NCBI GenBank assembly: GCA_024760905.1
Contig: CM045733.1
Span: 39,368,501 to 39,432,500, forward strand
DNA length: 64,000 nt
Reading direction: 5' to 3'
Source: Plotosus lineatus
Lineage: Eukaryota > Chordata > Actinopteri > Siluriformes > Plotosidae
Shown here: in pieces, positions 20,935 to 32,189 of the stretch
Layout: each line of letters starts with the position of its first letter
How positions within the stretch are numbered: position 1 is the first letter of the stretch
Notes under the pieces: generated by a model
What the model was told of the DNA's origin: nothing
What the model saw: only the letters and a program-made list of their open reading frames with translations
Database searches by the model: none
Translations under genes and position numbers: made by a program

Positions 20935-22230
20935 ACACTGGAGGGTGTGTTCTAATTATCGGGAATGACACTCCTTAGCCTACCTGGGAAAGTCTATGCA
21001 GGGGTACTAGAGAGGAGGATCTGACCGATAGTCGAAGCTCAGATTCAAGAGGAACAATGTGGTTTTCGTTGGCCGTAGCACTCTTGACCAAACTCTATAC
21101 GTTCCACAGGACTTTGTAAGGGGCATGGGAGTTTGCCCAATCTGTCCACATGTGTTTTGTGTATTTGGAGAAGGCTTTTGACCGTGTCCCTCGAACAATC
21201 TTGTGGGGTGTGCTCCGGGAGTACGGCATTCGGACCCATTGGTACGGGCCATTCGGTCGCTGTATCACCGGAGCCAGAGTTTGGTCCGTATTGGTAACAA
21301 CAGGTCGAATTTTTTTCTGGTGGGAGTTGGAGTCCGCCAAGGCTGTCCTTTGTCACCGATTCTGTTCATCAGTTTTATGGACAGAATTTCTAGGTGCAGT
21401 CGAGGTGTTGAGGTGTTCTGGTTTGGTGGCCATCGGATCTCGTCTCTGCTTTTTGCAGATGATGTTGTCCTTTTGGCTTCATCAAGTCGGGACCTCCAGC
21501 TCTCATTGGAGCGATTCACAGCCAAGTGCGAAGCAGCCGGGATGATGATCAGTACCTCCAAGTCCGAGGCCATGGTTCTCAGTCAGACAAGGGTGGAATG
21601 CACCCTCCAGGTCGGGAATGAGGTCCTGCCCCAAGTGGAGGAGTTTAAGTATCTTGGGGTCTTGTTCACGAGTGAGGGAAGGATGAAGTGGGAGATTGAC
21701 AGACGGATTGCTGCAGCCGCTGCTGTTAAACGGAGACTGTACTGGTCCGTTGTACTGAAGAAGGAGCTGAACCGCAAGGCGAAGCTCTCAATTTACCAGT
21801 CGAGCTACGTTCCAACCCTCACCTATGGTCACGAGCTTTGGGTAGTGACCGAAAGAACAAGATCATGGATACAAGTGGCTGAAATGAGCTTCCTTTGCCA
21901 GGTGGTGGGGTTCTCCCTTAGCGAAAAGGTGAGAAGCTCTACCATCCGTGGAGAGCTCGGAGTAGATCGGCTGCTCCTCCGCATTGAGAGGAGCCAGTTG
22001 AGGTGCATCTGGTCAGAATGCCTCAGTGTTTCAGGCATGTCCAACCAGGAAGAGACCCTGGGGTCGTCCTAGAACACGCTGGAGGAACTATGTCTCTCGG
22101 CTTGTCTGGGACCGGCGTCCCCCCAGAAGAGTTGGAGGAAGTGGCTGGGGAGAGGGACCTCTGGACTTCTTTGATTTGGTTACTGCCCCCGTGGCCCGAT
22201 CCTGGACTTAGCGGAAGAAGATGAGATTAT
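20935..22230 (+). mobile_element. LINE-N, 5'-truncated
   Basis: The copy starts inside the RT-coding region (ACTGGAGGGTGTGTTCTAAT, VCSNYRE) and runs to the 3' end GATCCTGGACTTAGCGGAAG, AAGATGAGATTATT. It shares protein motifs and tail with 3130-3607 and 24345-26545. Its clade is not clear to me. It is an endonuclease/RT-type non-LTR element of a kind very common in fish, distinct in sequence from the RTE of this window. Confidence 0.8.
21150..22224 (+). pseudogene. LINE-N reverse transcriptase C-terminal half, broken
   Basis: The frame at 21150 gives MCFVYLEKAFDRVPRTILWG (RT motif with the first catalytic Asp region), then shifts to the frame at 21203-22072. That 289-codon piece has VGVRQGCPLSPILFISFMDR, the catalytic SSLLFADDVVLLAS box with both Asp kept, STSKSEAMVL, and VEEFKYLGVLFTSEGRMKWE. 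A C-terminal tail follows with LSIYQSSYVPTLTYGHELWV, TERTRS and ERSQLRCIWSECL. The end (CPTRKRPWGRPRTRW, EELEEVAGER) is in another frame at 22003-22224. Frameshifts near 21200 and 22030 inactivate it. The endonuclease is missing. Confidence 0.85.
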
Positions 22231-22355
22231 TCTCACTTATAACTTGGATTTCATTGATGAATTATACCAGAAGATTCATACTGATTAATATTTTATGCTG
22301 ATTCCTACTGATTCATATACATACTAATAAATACTGAATTTTTAAAATAAAAATG

Positions 22356-23096
22356 CAGTAGGCCCTCATTATTCGTGGGGGTTTGGTTCCGGCCCCTCCA
22401 GCGAAGCAAGTTCTGTACCCGGAAGTAAAACCCCATGTATCATATTACATGTGCGAATGATCAACCAGAAGTAAAATACTATGTATCTATTACATGCACT
22501 AAAATATGCTTCCTAAACATTTTCTATAGACAGTCTTACTCATTAATAAAGTATTAATGTAGTAAAATATAGTAATGATTAAGAAAAACTTTTCAATTTT
22601 TACTGTTATATTTATTGATGATAAAATATAAACATTATATGCGCTTCGTCTCACAAGTCACACACAAACATTCTAAACATTAACTTAGGCACTGGACTGG
22701 AATAATAATTGAAAAAGACTTTAATACTACAGCTTTACAACAGCTCAGATGATTATTCCTCTTTACGCACTTCAGAGGAAACTGTCGTTTCTTCAGGAGA
22801 AAGTCTTATTTCTTCAGAAGAGACATCCAACGTCATTACCTTTTTTATCGATTAGCCAGAGAAGACGCACAGCATTTGAGTGGAATCATAGAGCTTAACT
22901 GGTAATTAAAACACACTAAAAAAAGGCTCATTGACAACTTGTGGGCGAATGAGGAAAAAGAGGCCTTACATCATTTCAACCAATCAGCAGGAAGGAGGAC
23001 AGCCATTGGCTGAAATTGAATGATGTGTCAGTTGCTTGGCAGTGCGCGAATATGCAAACCGTGAGTGCAAAACTGTGAATAGTCAAGGGCCTACTG
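22356..23096. mobile_element. Tigger-like MITE family 3, both ends
   Basis: The left end CAGTAGGCCCTCATTATTCG pairs with the right end GAATAGTCAAGGGCCTACTG, followed by TA. It is about 741 bp with no transposase. The left half matches 7898 onward. The right half, reverse complemented, matches 35715 onward. A GAAGAAA/TTTCTTC-rich stretch at 22780-22830 may be a decayed coding tail. Confidence 0.75.
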
Positions 23097-24060
23097 TACA
23101 TTAAATATTGTTTTAAAGCTTTAATAAAAAACATTGTTCTGTTGTAAATCCAAGGATTCACTGTGAGTTGTACTCAGATTGCAGTGATGCTCTCTGTAAG
23201 AATATAATTCTGAGCTCAGACTTTAGAAGTTAACAAAGAGACAACTACAGTGTCATGAATTTATTTTCTGGTGTAAGCACTGTTGAGGATCAAAGTAAAA
23301 ACACCCCCCACACACACACACACACATACACACACACACACACACAGAAATTCATTAATTTGGAAAATGGGATGTAGCATTTGACTGCACAGAAGAGTAC
23401 CATAGTCACGGAATATAGCTTGGATGGTTGTCCTGTGTCTGTGCATACCCACCACAGGAAACCTAAAACGGCTGTCATGACACTGAGTTGATGCTGATAT
23501 ATATTATCCACTTGCTGACAACAGCCAAATAAACAACAAAATGAGAGTGCGTGCTGGATCAAGTACTATTCTCTGTGCTACTGAATAATGAGTGTGGAAG
23601 CTATTTTATTTCATTAGAGCAGCCATTAATGCTATACTGTAATTAAAACAAAATTGTTCGTTTTTATGCAATGATTCAATATTTAATCATACTTCCTATG
23701 TAAAATCAAATCAAATGCAAACAACATGATCATCTGAATTATTTCCAACAAATGAGTCTCTGCTGGCTCTTTCTTACTTTAAACCATGTCTCCTCTCTCA
23801 GCACAAAGCCGGTATGAAATGAGAACAGAACTTTGAATGGAATGAAATAGTATTGCTAGGGATGTTATAGCATCCATCAATTTAATTTAAAATGGTCTGA
23901 AATTACTAGGCAATGACTGTCATGAACACACACACGCACAGAGAGAGAGAGAGAGAGAGAGAGTAAATGGAATGGATAAATAAAAAAGTGAGAGGTCCAT
24001 TAGCCAGAATGAAGTTACTTGGCCAGGCCTCACTTGTGTATACTAACTGCACAGGGCTGA

Positions 24061-24135
<75 letters not shown>

Positions 24136-24344
24136 CTTGTGCTATTTGCTAGCTATAAAGTATTGTTATTGATTCTCTCTGTTCCCATTCCACAGCAGTA
24201 GACCCATAAAGTTGCAGCCATGAGAAGAGAATGCTTCACACACCTTCATCTGGAATACTCTCAGAAGCCATGACCATGCAAAACTATAATATTTCAGAAT
24301 AGAAATACAGTAGAGGAGATGAGTTGTACAGGATATTACCCCTC
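23097..24344. other. Spacer with microsatellites, no gene recognised
   Basis: A (CA)n run at 23309-23346, a (GA)n run at 23939-23963 and a long (CA)n at 24062-24133 break up otherwise AT-rich sequence. No exon is recognised. Confidence 0.55.
24062..24133. repeat. (CA)n microsatellite, 36 units
   Basis: An uninterrupted CA array, one of the two longest of the window. Confidence 0.97.
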
Positions 24345-26545
24345 CCTGAATCGCCACATTATCGTGGTCGAGGGGATTGTGTGACCTAATGATCCAAGAG
24401 CTATATTGTCAGGGGTCACTCAAGGCAAACAGGTCCTGGGTGAAGGTCCAGACGAAGTGCGGTTCAAAAAACCTCTATGTGAACTAAAAAGGAAACGACA
24501 GTTTCCCTTGCCCAGATGCGGGTCACCGGGGTCCCCCCTGGGGCCAGGCCTGTGGGAGGGGCTCGAAGGTGAATGCCTGGTGGTCGGGCTTCTGCCCATG
24601 ATGGCGGGGGGCAGCATTCCAGACCTGGCAGGCCCAAGCATGTAATCAGGGTCTGCTGGGAACGTTTGGCCGAATCTCCTGTCCAAGAGGCCTTTAACCC
24701 CACCTCCAGCAGAGCTACAACCACGTCCCGGAGGAGGCGGGTGACATGGAATCTGAATGGGCCATATTTTCATGCCTCCATTGCTGAGGTGGCAGCCCAT
24801 AGCTGTGGCCGGAAGGTCGTCAGTGCTTGTCATGGAGGTAACCCCTGAACTCAGTGGGGGACACCTGTGGGAATGGGGCCTGTCCAGCTGATAAAGGAGG
24901 CCTATCGGGTCTTATTGGCTTGTGGGACTCCTGAGGCAGCAGACAGGTACCGGCAGGCCAAATGTGCTGCAGCTGAAGCTGTCACAAATGCAAAATCTCG
25001 GGTGTGGGAGGAGTTCTGTGAGGGCCTGGACAGTGATTATTGGTTGACCTCAAAAAGGTTTTGGACCATCATCCAATGCCTCAAGAGGGGGAAGCAGTTC
25101 TACACCAACACTGTTTACAGTGTAGGTGGGCAGCTGCTCACCTCAACTGGGGATGTCATCGGGAGGTGGAGGGAATACTTTGATGACCTCCTCAATCCCA
25201 CCAACATGCCCGCTGTGGAGGAGAAAGTTTGGGTTTGGGCGGGGGTCTGCCCATCACTGGAGTCGAGGTCACTGAGGTAGTCAAAAAGCTCCTCGGTGGT
25301 CAGGCTTCGAGGTTGGATGAGATCCGCCCTAAATATCTCAGGGTTTTGGATGCTGTAGGACTGTCTTGGTTGACACGTCTCTGCAACATTGTGTGGTTAT
25401 CGGGAGCTGTACCTCTGGATTGGCAAACCGGGGTGGTAGTCCACCTTTTTAAAAAGGGGGACCAGAGGGTGTGTTCCAATTATCAGGAAATCACACTCCT
25501 CAGCCTACCTGGGAAAGTCTATGCAGGGGTACTGGATAGGAGTATCCGAGCGATAGTCGAACCCCGGATTCAGGAGGAACAATGTGGTTTTTGTCCTGGC
25601 TGTAGCACTCTTGACCAACTCTATACACTCCACAGGATCTTGGAGGTGGCATGGGAGGTTGCCAATCTGTCAACATGTGTTTTCTGGATTTGGAGAAGGC
25701 TTCCAACCATGTCCCGCAGACTATTTTGTGGGGCGTGCTCCGGGAGTACATCGTTTCGGACCCATTGCTATGGGCCATTTGATTGCTGTATGAACAGAGC
25801 CAGAGTTTGGTCCGTATTGGTAACATTAGGTCGAATTTATTTCCAGTGAGGGTTGGAGTCCGCCAAGACTGTCCTTTGTCACCGATTCTGTTTATAATTT
25901 TAATGGACAGAATTTCTAAGCGCAGCTGAGGTGTTGAGGGGTTCTGGTTTGGTGGCCATTGGATCTCATCTCTGCTTTTTGCGGATGATGTTGTCCTTTT
26001 GGCTTCATCAAGCCGGGACCTCCAGCTCTCATTGGAACGATTCGCAGTCGAGTGCAAAGCAGCCGGGATGAAAATCAGTACCTCCAAGTGTGAGGCCATA
26101 GTTCTCAGTCAAACAAGGATGGAATGTACCCTTCAGATTGGGAATGAGGTCCTGCCCCAAGTGGGAGTTTATGTATTTTGGCATTTTGTTCACGGGTGAG
26201 AGAAGGATGGAGAGGGAGATCGACAGACGGATTGCTGCAGCCTCTGATGTTAAACGGAGCCTGTAGTGGTCTGTTGTGGTGAAGAAGGAGCTGAGCTGCA
26301 AGGTCAGGATGCCTCCCGAACGCCTCCCTGGTGTGGTGTTTCGGGCATGTCCAGCCGGAAAGAGACCCTGGGGTCGACCTAGAACACGCTGGCGGGACTA
26401 TGTCTCTGCTTGTCTGGGAACACGTCAGTGTCCCACCAAAAGAGAGTTAGTAAGTGGCTGGGGAGAGCAATGTCTGGACCCCTTTGCTTACGTTGCTGCC
26501 CCTGTGACCCGACCCCGGATTAAGCGAAAGAAGATGAAATTATAT
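24345..26545 (+). mobile_element. LINE-N with 5' leader and internal deletions
   Basis: It begins with a GC-rich leader (CGCCACATTATCGTGGTCGA, AGGCAAACAGGTCCTGGGTG, GCGGGTCACCGGGGTCCCCC) that I recognise as the 5' region of this fish LINE. At about 24635 the leader passes directly into the region before the RT (RVCWERLAESPVQEAFNP), so the endonuclease is gone. A second deletion near 26300 removes part of the C-terminal tail. The 3' end GGATTAAGCGAAAGAAGATG matches the other copies. Because both termini are kept, this looks like a deleted but once transcribed form rather than a 5'-truncated copy. Confidence 0.75.
24867..26199 (+). pseudogene. LINE-N reverse transcriptase, broken
   Basis: The piece at 24867-25280 (137 codons) carries ACGTPEAADRYRQAKCAAAE and a linker. 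The next frame, 25229-25849, has GGQASRLDEIRPKYLRVLDA, VCSNYQEITLLSLPGKVYAG and IQEEQCGFCPGCSTLDQLYT. Later frames contain the palm motifs: FCGDDVVLLAS-type coding near 25978 and STSKCEAIVLSQTRMECTLQ at 25999-26199. The first catalytic block is altered to FWIWRRLPTM by a frame change near 25690. Several breaks make it non-functional. Confidence 0.8.
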
Positions 26546-26602
26546 TAGGACAATAGAATAAATAGGAACACTGTAGTGGAAGGCAGGGACAAAATCAATC
26601 CA

Positions 26603-26792
26603 AGACTAAATATAAAGATAAAGATATCTTTATTGTCAACTGTTGCATGAACAATGAAAATCAGTTCAGCAGCAATTATAAAAACAAAAGTACAGACCTA
26701 TACATATTCACATATTGTACATACACACCTATTCACACATACACAGACAGGTGCATGATAGTCAAATCTGCATGATATACACTGGGTAAGAG
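26603..26792 (-). mobile_element. L2-type LINE, 3' end (piece 1 of 3)
   Basis: On the minus strand the end reads TTCATTGTTCATGCAACAGT, then GACAATAAAGATATCTTTAT, typical of fish L2 tails. It runs into the left copy of the RTE target duplication at 26777-26792. It continues at 29234-29262 and, after a second insertion, at 32190-32950, where L2 coding sequence is found on the same strand. Confidence 0.6.
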
Positions 26793-29217
26793 TACCCCCA
26801 GAGGTGAAAGAGTGGTCATTGGACCAGACTTCAATGGACATGTTGGTGCAGGCAACAGAGGGGACGAGGAAGTGATGGGCAGGTTTGGTATCCAGGACAG
26901 GAACACAGAAGGACAGATGTTGATCGATTTTGCAAAAAGGATGGAAATGGCTGTGGTGAATACTTTCTTCAAGAAGAAACAGAAGCATAGGGTGACTTAT
27001 GAAAGCGGAGGTAAGAGCACACAGATAGACTACATCTTGTGTAGGCGATGTAATTTGAAGGAAGTCAGTGACTGCAAAGTAGTAGTGGGTGAGAGTGTTG
27101 CCAAACAGCATAGGATGGTGGTGTGCAGGATGACACTGATGGTGAGAAAGGTGAAAAAGGCAAAGGCAGAGCAGAAGACAAAGTGGTGAAAGCTGAAAAA
27201 GGAAGAGTGTCGTGTTGTCTTCAAGGAGGAGTTGAAACAGGCTTTGGGTAGTCAGGAAGTGCTTCCAGAGGACTGGACAACCACAGCCAATGTGATCAGG
27301 GAGACCGGTAGGAGAGTACTTGGTGTGTCCTCTGGAAGGAAAGTAGATAAGGAAACTTGGTGGTGGAATGAGGAAGTGCAGGAGTGTGTACAAAAGAAGA
27401 GGTTAGCCAAGAAGAAGTGGGACATTGAGAGGACCGAAGAGAGTAAACAGGAGTACAGGGAGACACAGCGTAAGGCGAAGGTAGCAGTGTCAAAGGCCAA
27501 ACAGAGGGCGTATGATGACTTGTATGATAGGTTGAACAGTAAGGAGGGAGAAAATGATCTATACAGGTTAGCACAGCAGAGAAATAGAGATGGGAAAGAC
27601 GTGCAGCAAGTTAGAGTGATAAAGGACAGAGAGGGAAATGTATTGACTGATGACAGAAGTGTGCTGGGAAGATGGAAAGAGTACTTTGAAGAGCTGATGA
27701 ATGAGGAAAATGAGAGAGAAAAAAGAGTAGAAGGGGTGACCGTTGAGGAGCAGGAAGTAGCAAAGATTAGTAAGGGAGAAGTGAGGAGGGCATTGAAGAG
27801 GATGAAGAGTGGGAAGGCAGTTGGCCCTGATGACATACCAGTTGAGGTATGGAAGTGTCTAGGGGAGGTAGCAGTAGATTTTCTGACAAGAATATTCAAC
27901 AAGGTCTTAGAAAGTGAGCAGATGCCAGAGGAATGGAGGAGAAGTGTGCTTGTGCCCATTTATAAGAACAAGGGCGATGTACAGAGTTGTGGCAACTACA
28001 GAGGGATAAAGTTGATGAGCCATACAATGAAGCTATGGGAAAGAATAGTGGAAGCAAGACTAAGGGCAGAGGTCAGCATTTGTGAACAACAGTTTGGTTT
28101 TATGCCAAGAAAGAGCACCACAGATGCAGTGTTTGCTTTGAGGATGTTAATAGAGAAGTACAGAGAAGGTCAGAAGGAGCTGCATTGTGCCTTTGTGGAT
28201 CTGGAGAAAGCATATGACAGGGTGCCGAGAGAAGAACTGTGGTATTGTATGAGGAAGTCTGGAGTGATATAGAGTGAAGTATGTTAGAGTGGTGCAGGAC
28301 ATGTATGATAGATGTAAGACAGTGGTGAGGTGTGCTGTCGGTGTGACAGAAGAGTTCAAGGTGGAGGTGGGACTGCATCAAGGGTCAGCTCTCAGCCCCT
28401 TCTTGTTTGCTATGGTGATGGACAGGCTAACAGATGAGGTTAGACAAGAATCTCCATGGACTATGATGTTTGCAGATGACATAGTGATCTGTAGTGAGAG
28501 CAGAGACCAAGTGGAGGAAAATCTAGAGAGGTGGAGGTATGCCCTGGAAAGGAGGGGATTGAAGGTTAGTCTTAGTAAGACAGAATACATGTGTGTGAAC
28601 GACAAGGACCCAAGAGGAACTTTGAGGTTACAGGGGGCAGAGATAAAGAAGGTGGAGGATTTTAAGTACTTAGGCTCAACAATCCAGAGCAATGGAGAGT
28701 GTGGAAAAGAGGTGAAGAGGCGCGTGCAGGCAGGTTGGAATGGATGGAGAAAAGTGTCCGGTGTGATGTGTGCTAGGAGAGTATCGGCAAGAATGAAGGG
28801 AAAAGTGTACAAGACGGTGATGAGGCCAGCATTGTTGTATGGTTTAGAGACAGTGGCCCTGGGGAAAAGACAGGAGTCAGAGTTGGAGGTAGCAGAGATG
28901 AAAATGTTGAGGTTCTCTTTGGGAGTAACGAGGATGGATAGGATCAGGAATGAGTACAAGTATGAGAGATGCTAGATTGAGATGGTTTGGACATGTACAG
29001 AGGGGGGATAGTGAGTATATTGGTCGTAGGATGCTGAGGTTGGAACTACCAGGCAAAAGGCCCAGAGGAAGACCAAAGAGAAGATTTATGGATGCGGTGA
29101 AGGCGGACATGAAGGTCGTTGGAGTAAGAGTAGAAGATGCAGAGGATAGGGAGAGATGGAGGCAGATCATTTGCTGTGGCGACCCCTGAAGGGAACAGCC
29201 GAAAGGAAAAGAAGAAG
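26793..29217 (+). mobile_element. RTE LINE, 5'-truncated (copy 3)
   Basis: The copy is flanked by a perfect 16-bp target duplication, ATACACTGGGTAAGAG (26777-26792 and 29218-29233). It starts inside the endonuclease and ends with TGGCGACCCCTGAAGGGAAC, AGCCGAAAGGAAAAGAAGAA. It has the longest open RT frame among the RTE copies and the least damaged coding region, so it looks comparatively young. It landed in the 3' part of an L2 element. Confidence 0.95.
26812..29189 (+). pseudogene. RTE endonuclease (partial) and reverse transcriptase, few lesions
   Basis: 26812-27189 encodes the C-terminal half of the APE-type endonuclease: MVIGPDFNGHVGAGNRGDEE (catalytic Asp/Asn region) and STQIDYILCRR. 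A TGA at 27187 ends it. 27232-28272 (346 codons) holds the linker, GKAVGPDDIPVEVWK, QQFGFMPRKSTTDAVFALRM and [20 protein letters not shown], then stops at TAG 28270. 28274-28975 continues with [20 protein letters not shown], the intact MMFADDIVIC catalytic box and VEDFKYLGSTIQSNGE. A deletion of about 30 bp near 28960 shifts to 28950-29189 (LRWFGHVQRGDSEYIGRRML). Only about three lesions separate it from one long frame. The product would nick DNA and reverse transcribe its RNA at the nick. Confidence 0.9.
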
Positions 29218-29233
29218 ATACACTGGGTAAGAG

Positions 29234-29262
29234 GTAGGGCTTTTAATTATAAGGTGCATGTT
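29234..29262 (-). mobile_element. L2-type LINE (piece 2 of 3)
   Basis: A short stretch between two inserted LINEs, assigned to the L2 copy by position only. The boundary with the following LINE is approximate. Confidence 0.35.
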
Positions 29263-32182
29263 GCAGTGGGCAGGTCTTTTGGACCTGTCATGGGGTCAGA
29301 TGTCCCAGACACCATGAGTCTCCACTGTCGTGTGTGCATGCCAATAGACAGTTGGTCAGAGTAGAACCTGTCTACCTACGCACATGAAGGCTGATTCTGT
29401 GGAAATAACTATCAAATTAGTTCAACGGACAAGAAGGTGGACCCAGGAAAGCATCATGGTGCGCAACCAAGGCACAGTGAGACACACTGGACACTGCTGG
29501 CCATCCACTGCATCCTGCCCTATCTCCAGCTGTCTCAACTATGTCGTGCCACTAGACTAAGATAGACCAGGATGGGTGAGTGAGGCTGAAGATCTGCTCA
29601 ACTCTCCCTCATTTAAATCCAAGTCTAGCACAAGTCATGACTTCACCCATACAAGTCCTTCACAACCTCAAGTCCTGTGGTGATGGGTGAGCGGCAAAGC
29701 AGCAGGTGTGGATAGACTGGAAGCTGTAGTCATGAACCTACACACAGGCAGCCCAGGCCATAGGGTGGTTCGCTACTGGACCAAAGCAGCAGTGGAGTTT
29801 GGCAGCCCCCTGGATGACTGAGCAACCCTCTTTAGAATTCACTCTGCTCACCTCCATGGAGGAATTGGCTAGAAAAGGTGCCCTAAACATAGCCTGATGT
29901 TCATGTTACCCTGGCCAGAAAAAAACTCGGCTAGCAGGGATCCCTAAAAACGGTTGAAAAACAAGAAAGACAGAACATGTGTCGGTACTCAACCTTGGCA
30001 CAGGGAAGATGCAAACTCTGCTGGGTAACACCAAGGCAGACAGACCATAAAGGAGAACTGCACTATTTGCCAAAGAACTAGCTTGCTACAACATTGACAT
30101 AGCAGCCCTCAGTAAAACACACCTTGCGGACCAGGGCCAGCTCACAGAGCATGGTGGTGGGTTTACCTTTTTCTGGAGTGGACACACGATAGGCAGGTGT
30201 TGGATTCGCCATCAGATCCCACCTCACACAGAAACTAACAAAACTCTCAGAGGGTATCAACAATCGTCTGATGTCACGTCAGCTACCACTCGGAAACAAG
30301 AAAAGTGTGACGCTGATCAGTGCATATGCTCCAACAATGACCATCACAGAGGATATCCAGGACAAGTTCTACGAAGAACTAGATACACTCATTGCAGCAG
30401 TACCACAGTTTCAAAAACTTTTCGTTCTCAGGGACCGCAATGCCAGAGTTGGGACAGATCACCAAAACTGGGAAGGGATCATTGGAAGACACAGCACTGG
30501 CAAGTGCAACAGCAATGGCCTCCTGCTAGTCAAGTTGTGTGCCATCCATGACTTTGTCCTCACCAACACACTGTTCCACCTCCTCACCCATAACAAGACA
30601 TCTTGGACACATCCTTGCTCCAGGCATTGGCATCCAATTGACTATGTCATCACGAGGAAGAGGGACGTACAGGACATGAGAGTCACAAGGGCCTTGTGTG
30701 GTGCTTCCTGCTGGACTGATGATTGACTCATAGTGTCCAAGGGCAAACTTTGCATCCTGCCCATGAGAAGACCCCAAGGTCAGGAGACTGCAAAAAGGCT
30801 GAACGTCTCCAAGCTGAAGAACAGCAGCATTGCACAAGAATTCACCAGGGCCCTCAACAACGGGCTACCAGACACACCCCAGGATGATCTGGGCGGCATT
30901 CAGAGAAGTGGTGTACTCTACAGCCTTTGAACACCTTGGATCAGCAACCCACAAGCACCAGGGCTGGTTTGATAAGAACGATGAGGAAATACAGGCACTC
31001 CTGTCAGAGAAACATCAACTGTTCAGACAACATCAGAATGACCTGTCATCATCAGTGAAGAAAGACGCCTTTCCCAGTGTCAAAAGCAAGGTACAAAAGA
31101 AACTCCGTTAGATGCAGGACTCGCAGTACAGCAAGAAGGCCGAAGAAATACAGGGCTATACGTTAAGTCATGAAACCAAGCATTTCTATGACACCTTGAA
31201 GACTGCACAGACCTCAGTCCAGTGGCTCCTCCCACTCCTCACTGCGGACAGGATACAGCTGCTGACCGAGAAGAAGCAGATTCTGAAGAGGTGGGCTGAA
31301 CACTTCAACCAGGTCCTGAACCGCTATGCCACGATGATCAATATGGCCACCTCAAGTGGATTTTCAAGTGGACTCTAATTATCATCGACAGGAACCTAAA
31401 CACTCTCCCCACAGAAGAAGTAAGAAAGACTGTCAAGCAACTTTGCCAAAGCCAGCTCTGCCTTTGGAAGACTGTGAGAATGTATGGGAGTGGAGCGGAC
31501 TCAACCTTATCATCAAGCTGAAGGTCTACCGTGTAGTGGTGCTCACTACCCTCTTCTATGCCCATGAGGCCTGGACTGTCTACAGCAGACACGCCAAACA
31601 GCTCAACTGCTTTCACTTGAGCTGACTCTGTAGACTCCTCCACATCAAGTGGAAGGACAAAATCCCTGACACGGAAATCCTGGAAAAAGCCAGCATTCCC
31701 AGCATCCACACCCTTCTACAGAAAGCACAGATCAGATGGGCAGGCCATGTTGTCAAAATGACGGACAGTCAACTGCCAAAACAGCTACTGTACGAAGAGC
31801 TTTGTGAAGGCAAGCGTTCAGTTGGGGAACAGAAGAAACGCTTCAAAGATGGCCTTAAAGCGTCCTTCAAGGACATGCACATCAATGTTAGCACTTGGGA
31901 GCAGTTTGCTGCCAACCACTCAGCTTGACAAAGCAAAGTTTTCACAGGTGACCGTGCAGCAGAGAAGTTACCAACTGCAGAGGCGCAGCAGAAACACGCA
32001 GTGCGCAAAGCTAGAGCTGCGTCCACTTCCATCGCAGCACCCACCCACACATGTCCGTTGTGTGGGCGAGCCTTTTGGGCCCTGATCGGACTCACAAGCC
32101 ATCTCCGGACCCATAGCCACTGATCAGTGACCTGATATGAAGTCATGGTCATCTTTGATCTCAAAGGATGAATAACAACAAC
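29263..32182 (+). mobile_element. Zinc-finger-tailed LINE lacking its RT core
   Basis: The element has a long leader, an endonuclease region (about 29985-30770), a linker (30780-31370) and a C-terminal tail (31380-32122), but the RT palm is missing. It ends with GATGAATAACAACAACAGC, a (AAC)n tail of the sort seen on such LINEs. The L2 sequence on both sides suggests it inserted into L2. The only candidate duplication is a short GCATG on each side. The start is uncertain. Confidence 0.7.
29985..32122 (+). pseudogene. LINE endonuclease-linker-zinc finger pol with RT deletion
   Basis: Around 30000 the frames give TLLGNTKADRP and ACYNIDIAALSKTHLADQGQ. 30271-30726 is the best open piece, with VTLISAYAPTMTITEDIQDK, FVLRDRNARVGTDHQNWEGI (the usual G-D-F-N-A motif altered to RDRNA) and HWHPIDYVITRKRDVQDMRV, an APE-type endonuclease. 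Linker motifs QGWFDKNDEEIQALLSEKHQ and RWAEHFNQVLNRYATM follow. At about 31375 the sequence jumps directly to IIKLKVYRVVVLTTLFYAHE and WTVYSRHAKQLNCFHLS, which lie after the RT in related proteins. A C2H2-like finger (CPLCGRAFWALIGLTSHLRT, near 32050-32115) closes it. It cannot code for RT. I do not assign the clade. Confidence 0.75.
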
Positions 32183-32189
32183 AGCATGG

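Noticed and set aside
21007..21573. Minus-strand frames of 81-103 codons at 21 kb
   Set aside because: They are shadows of the LINE-N reverse transcriptase on the plus strand.
27252..27959. 235-codon minus-strand frame
   Set aside because: It is antisense to the RTE coding region, whose motifs are clear on the plus strand.
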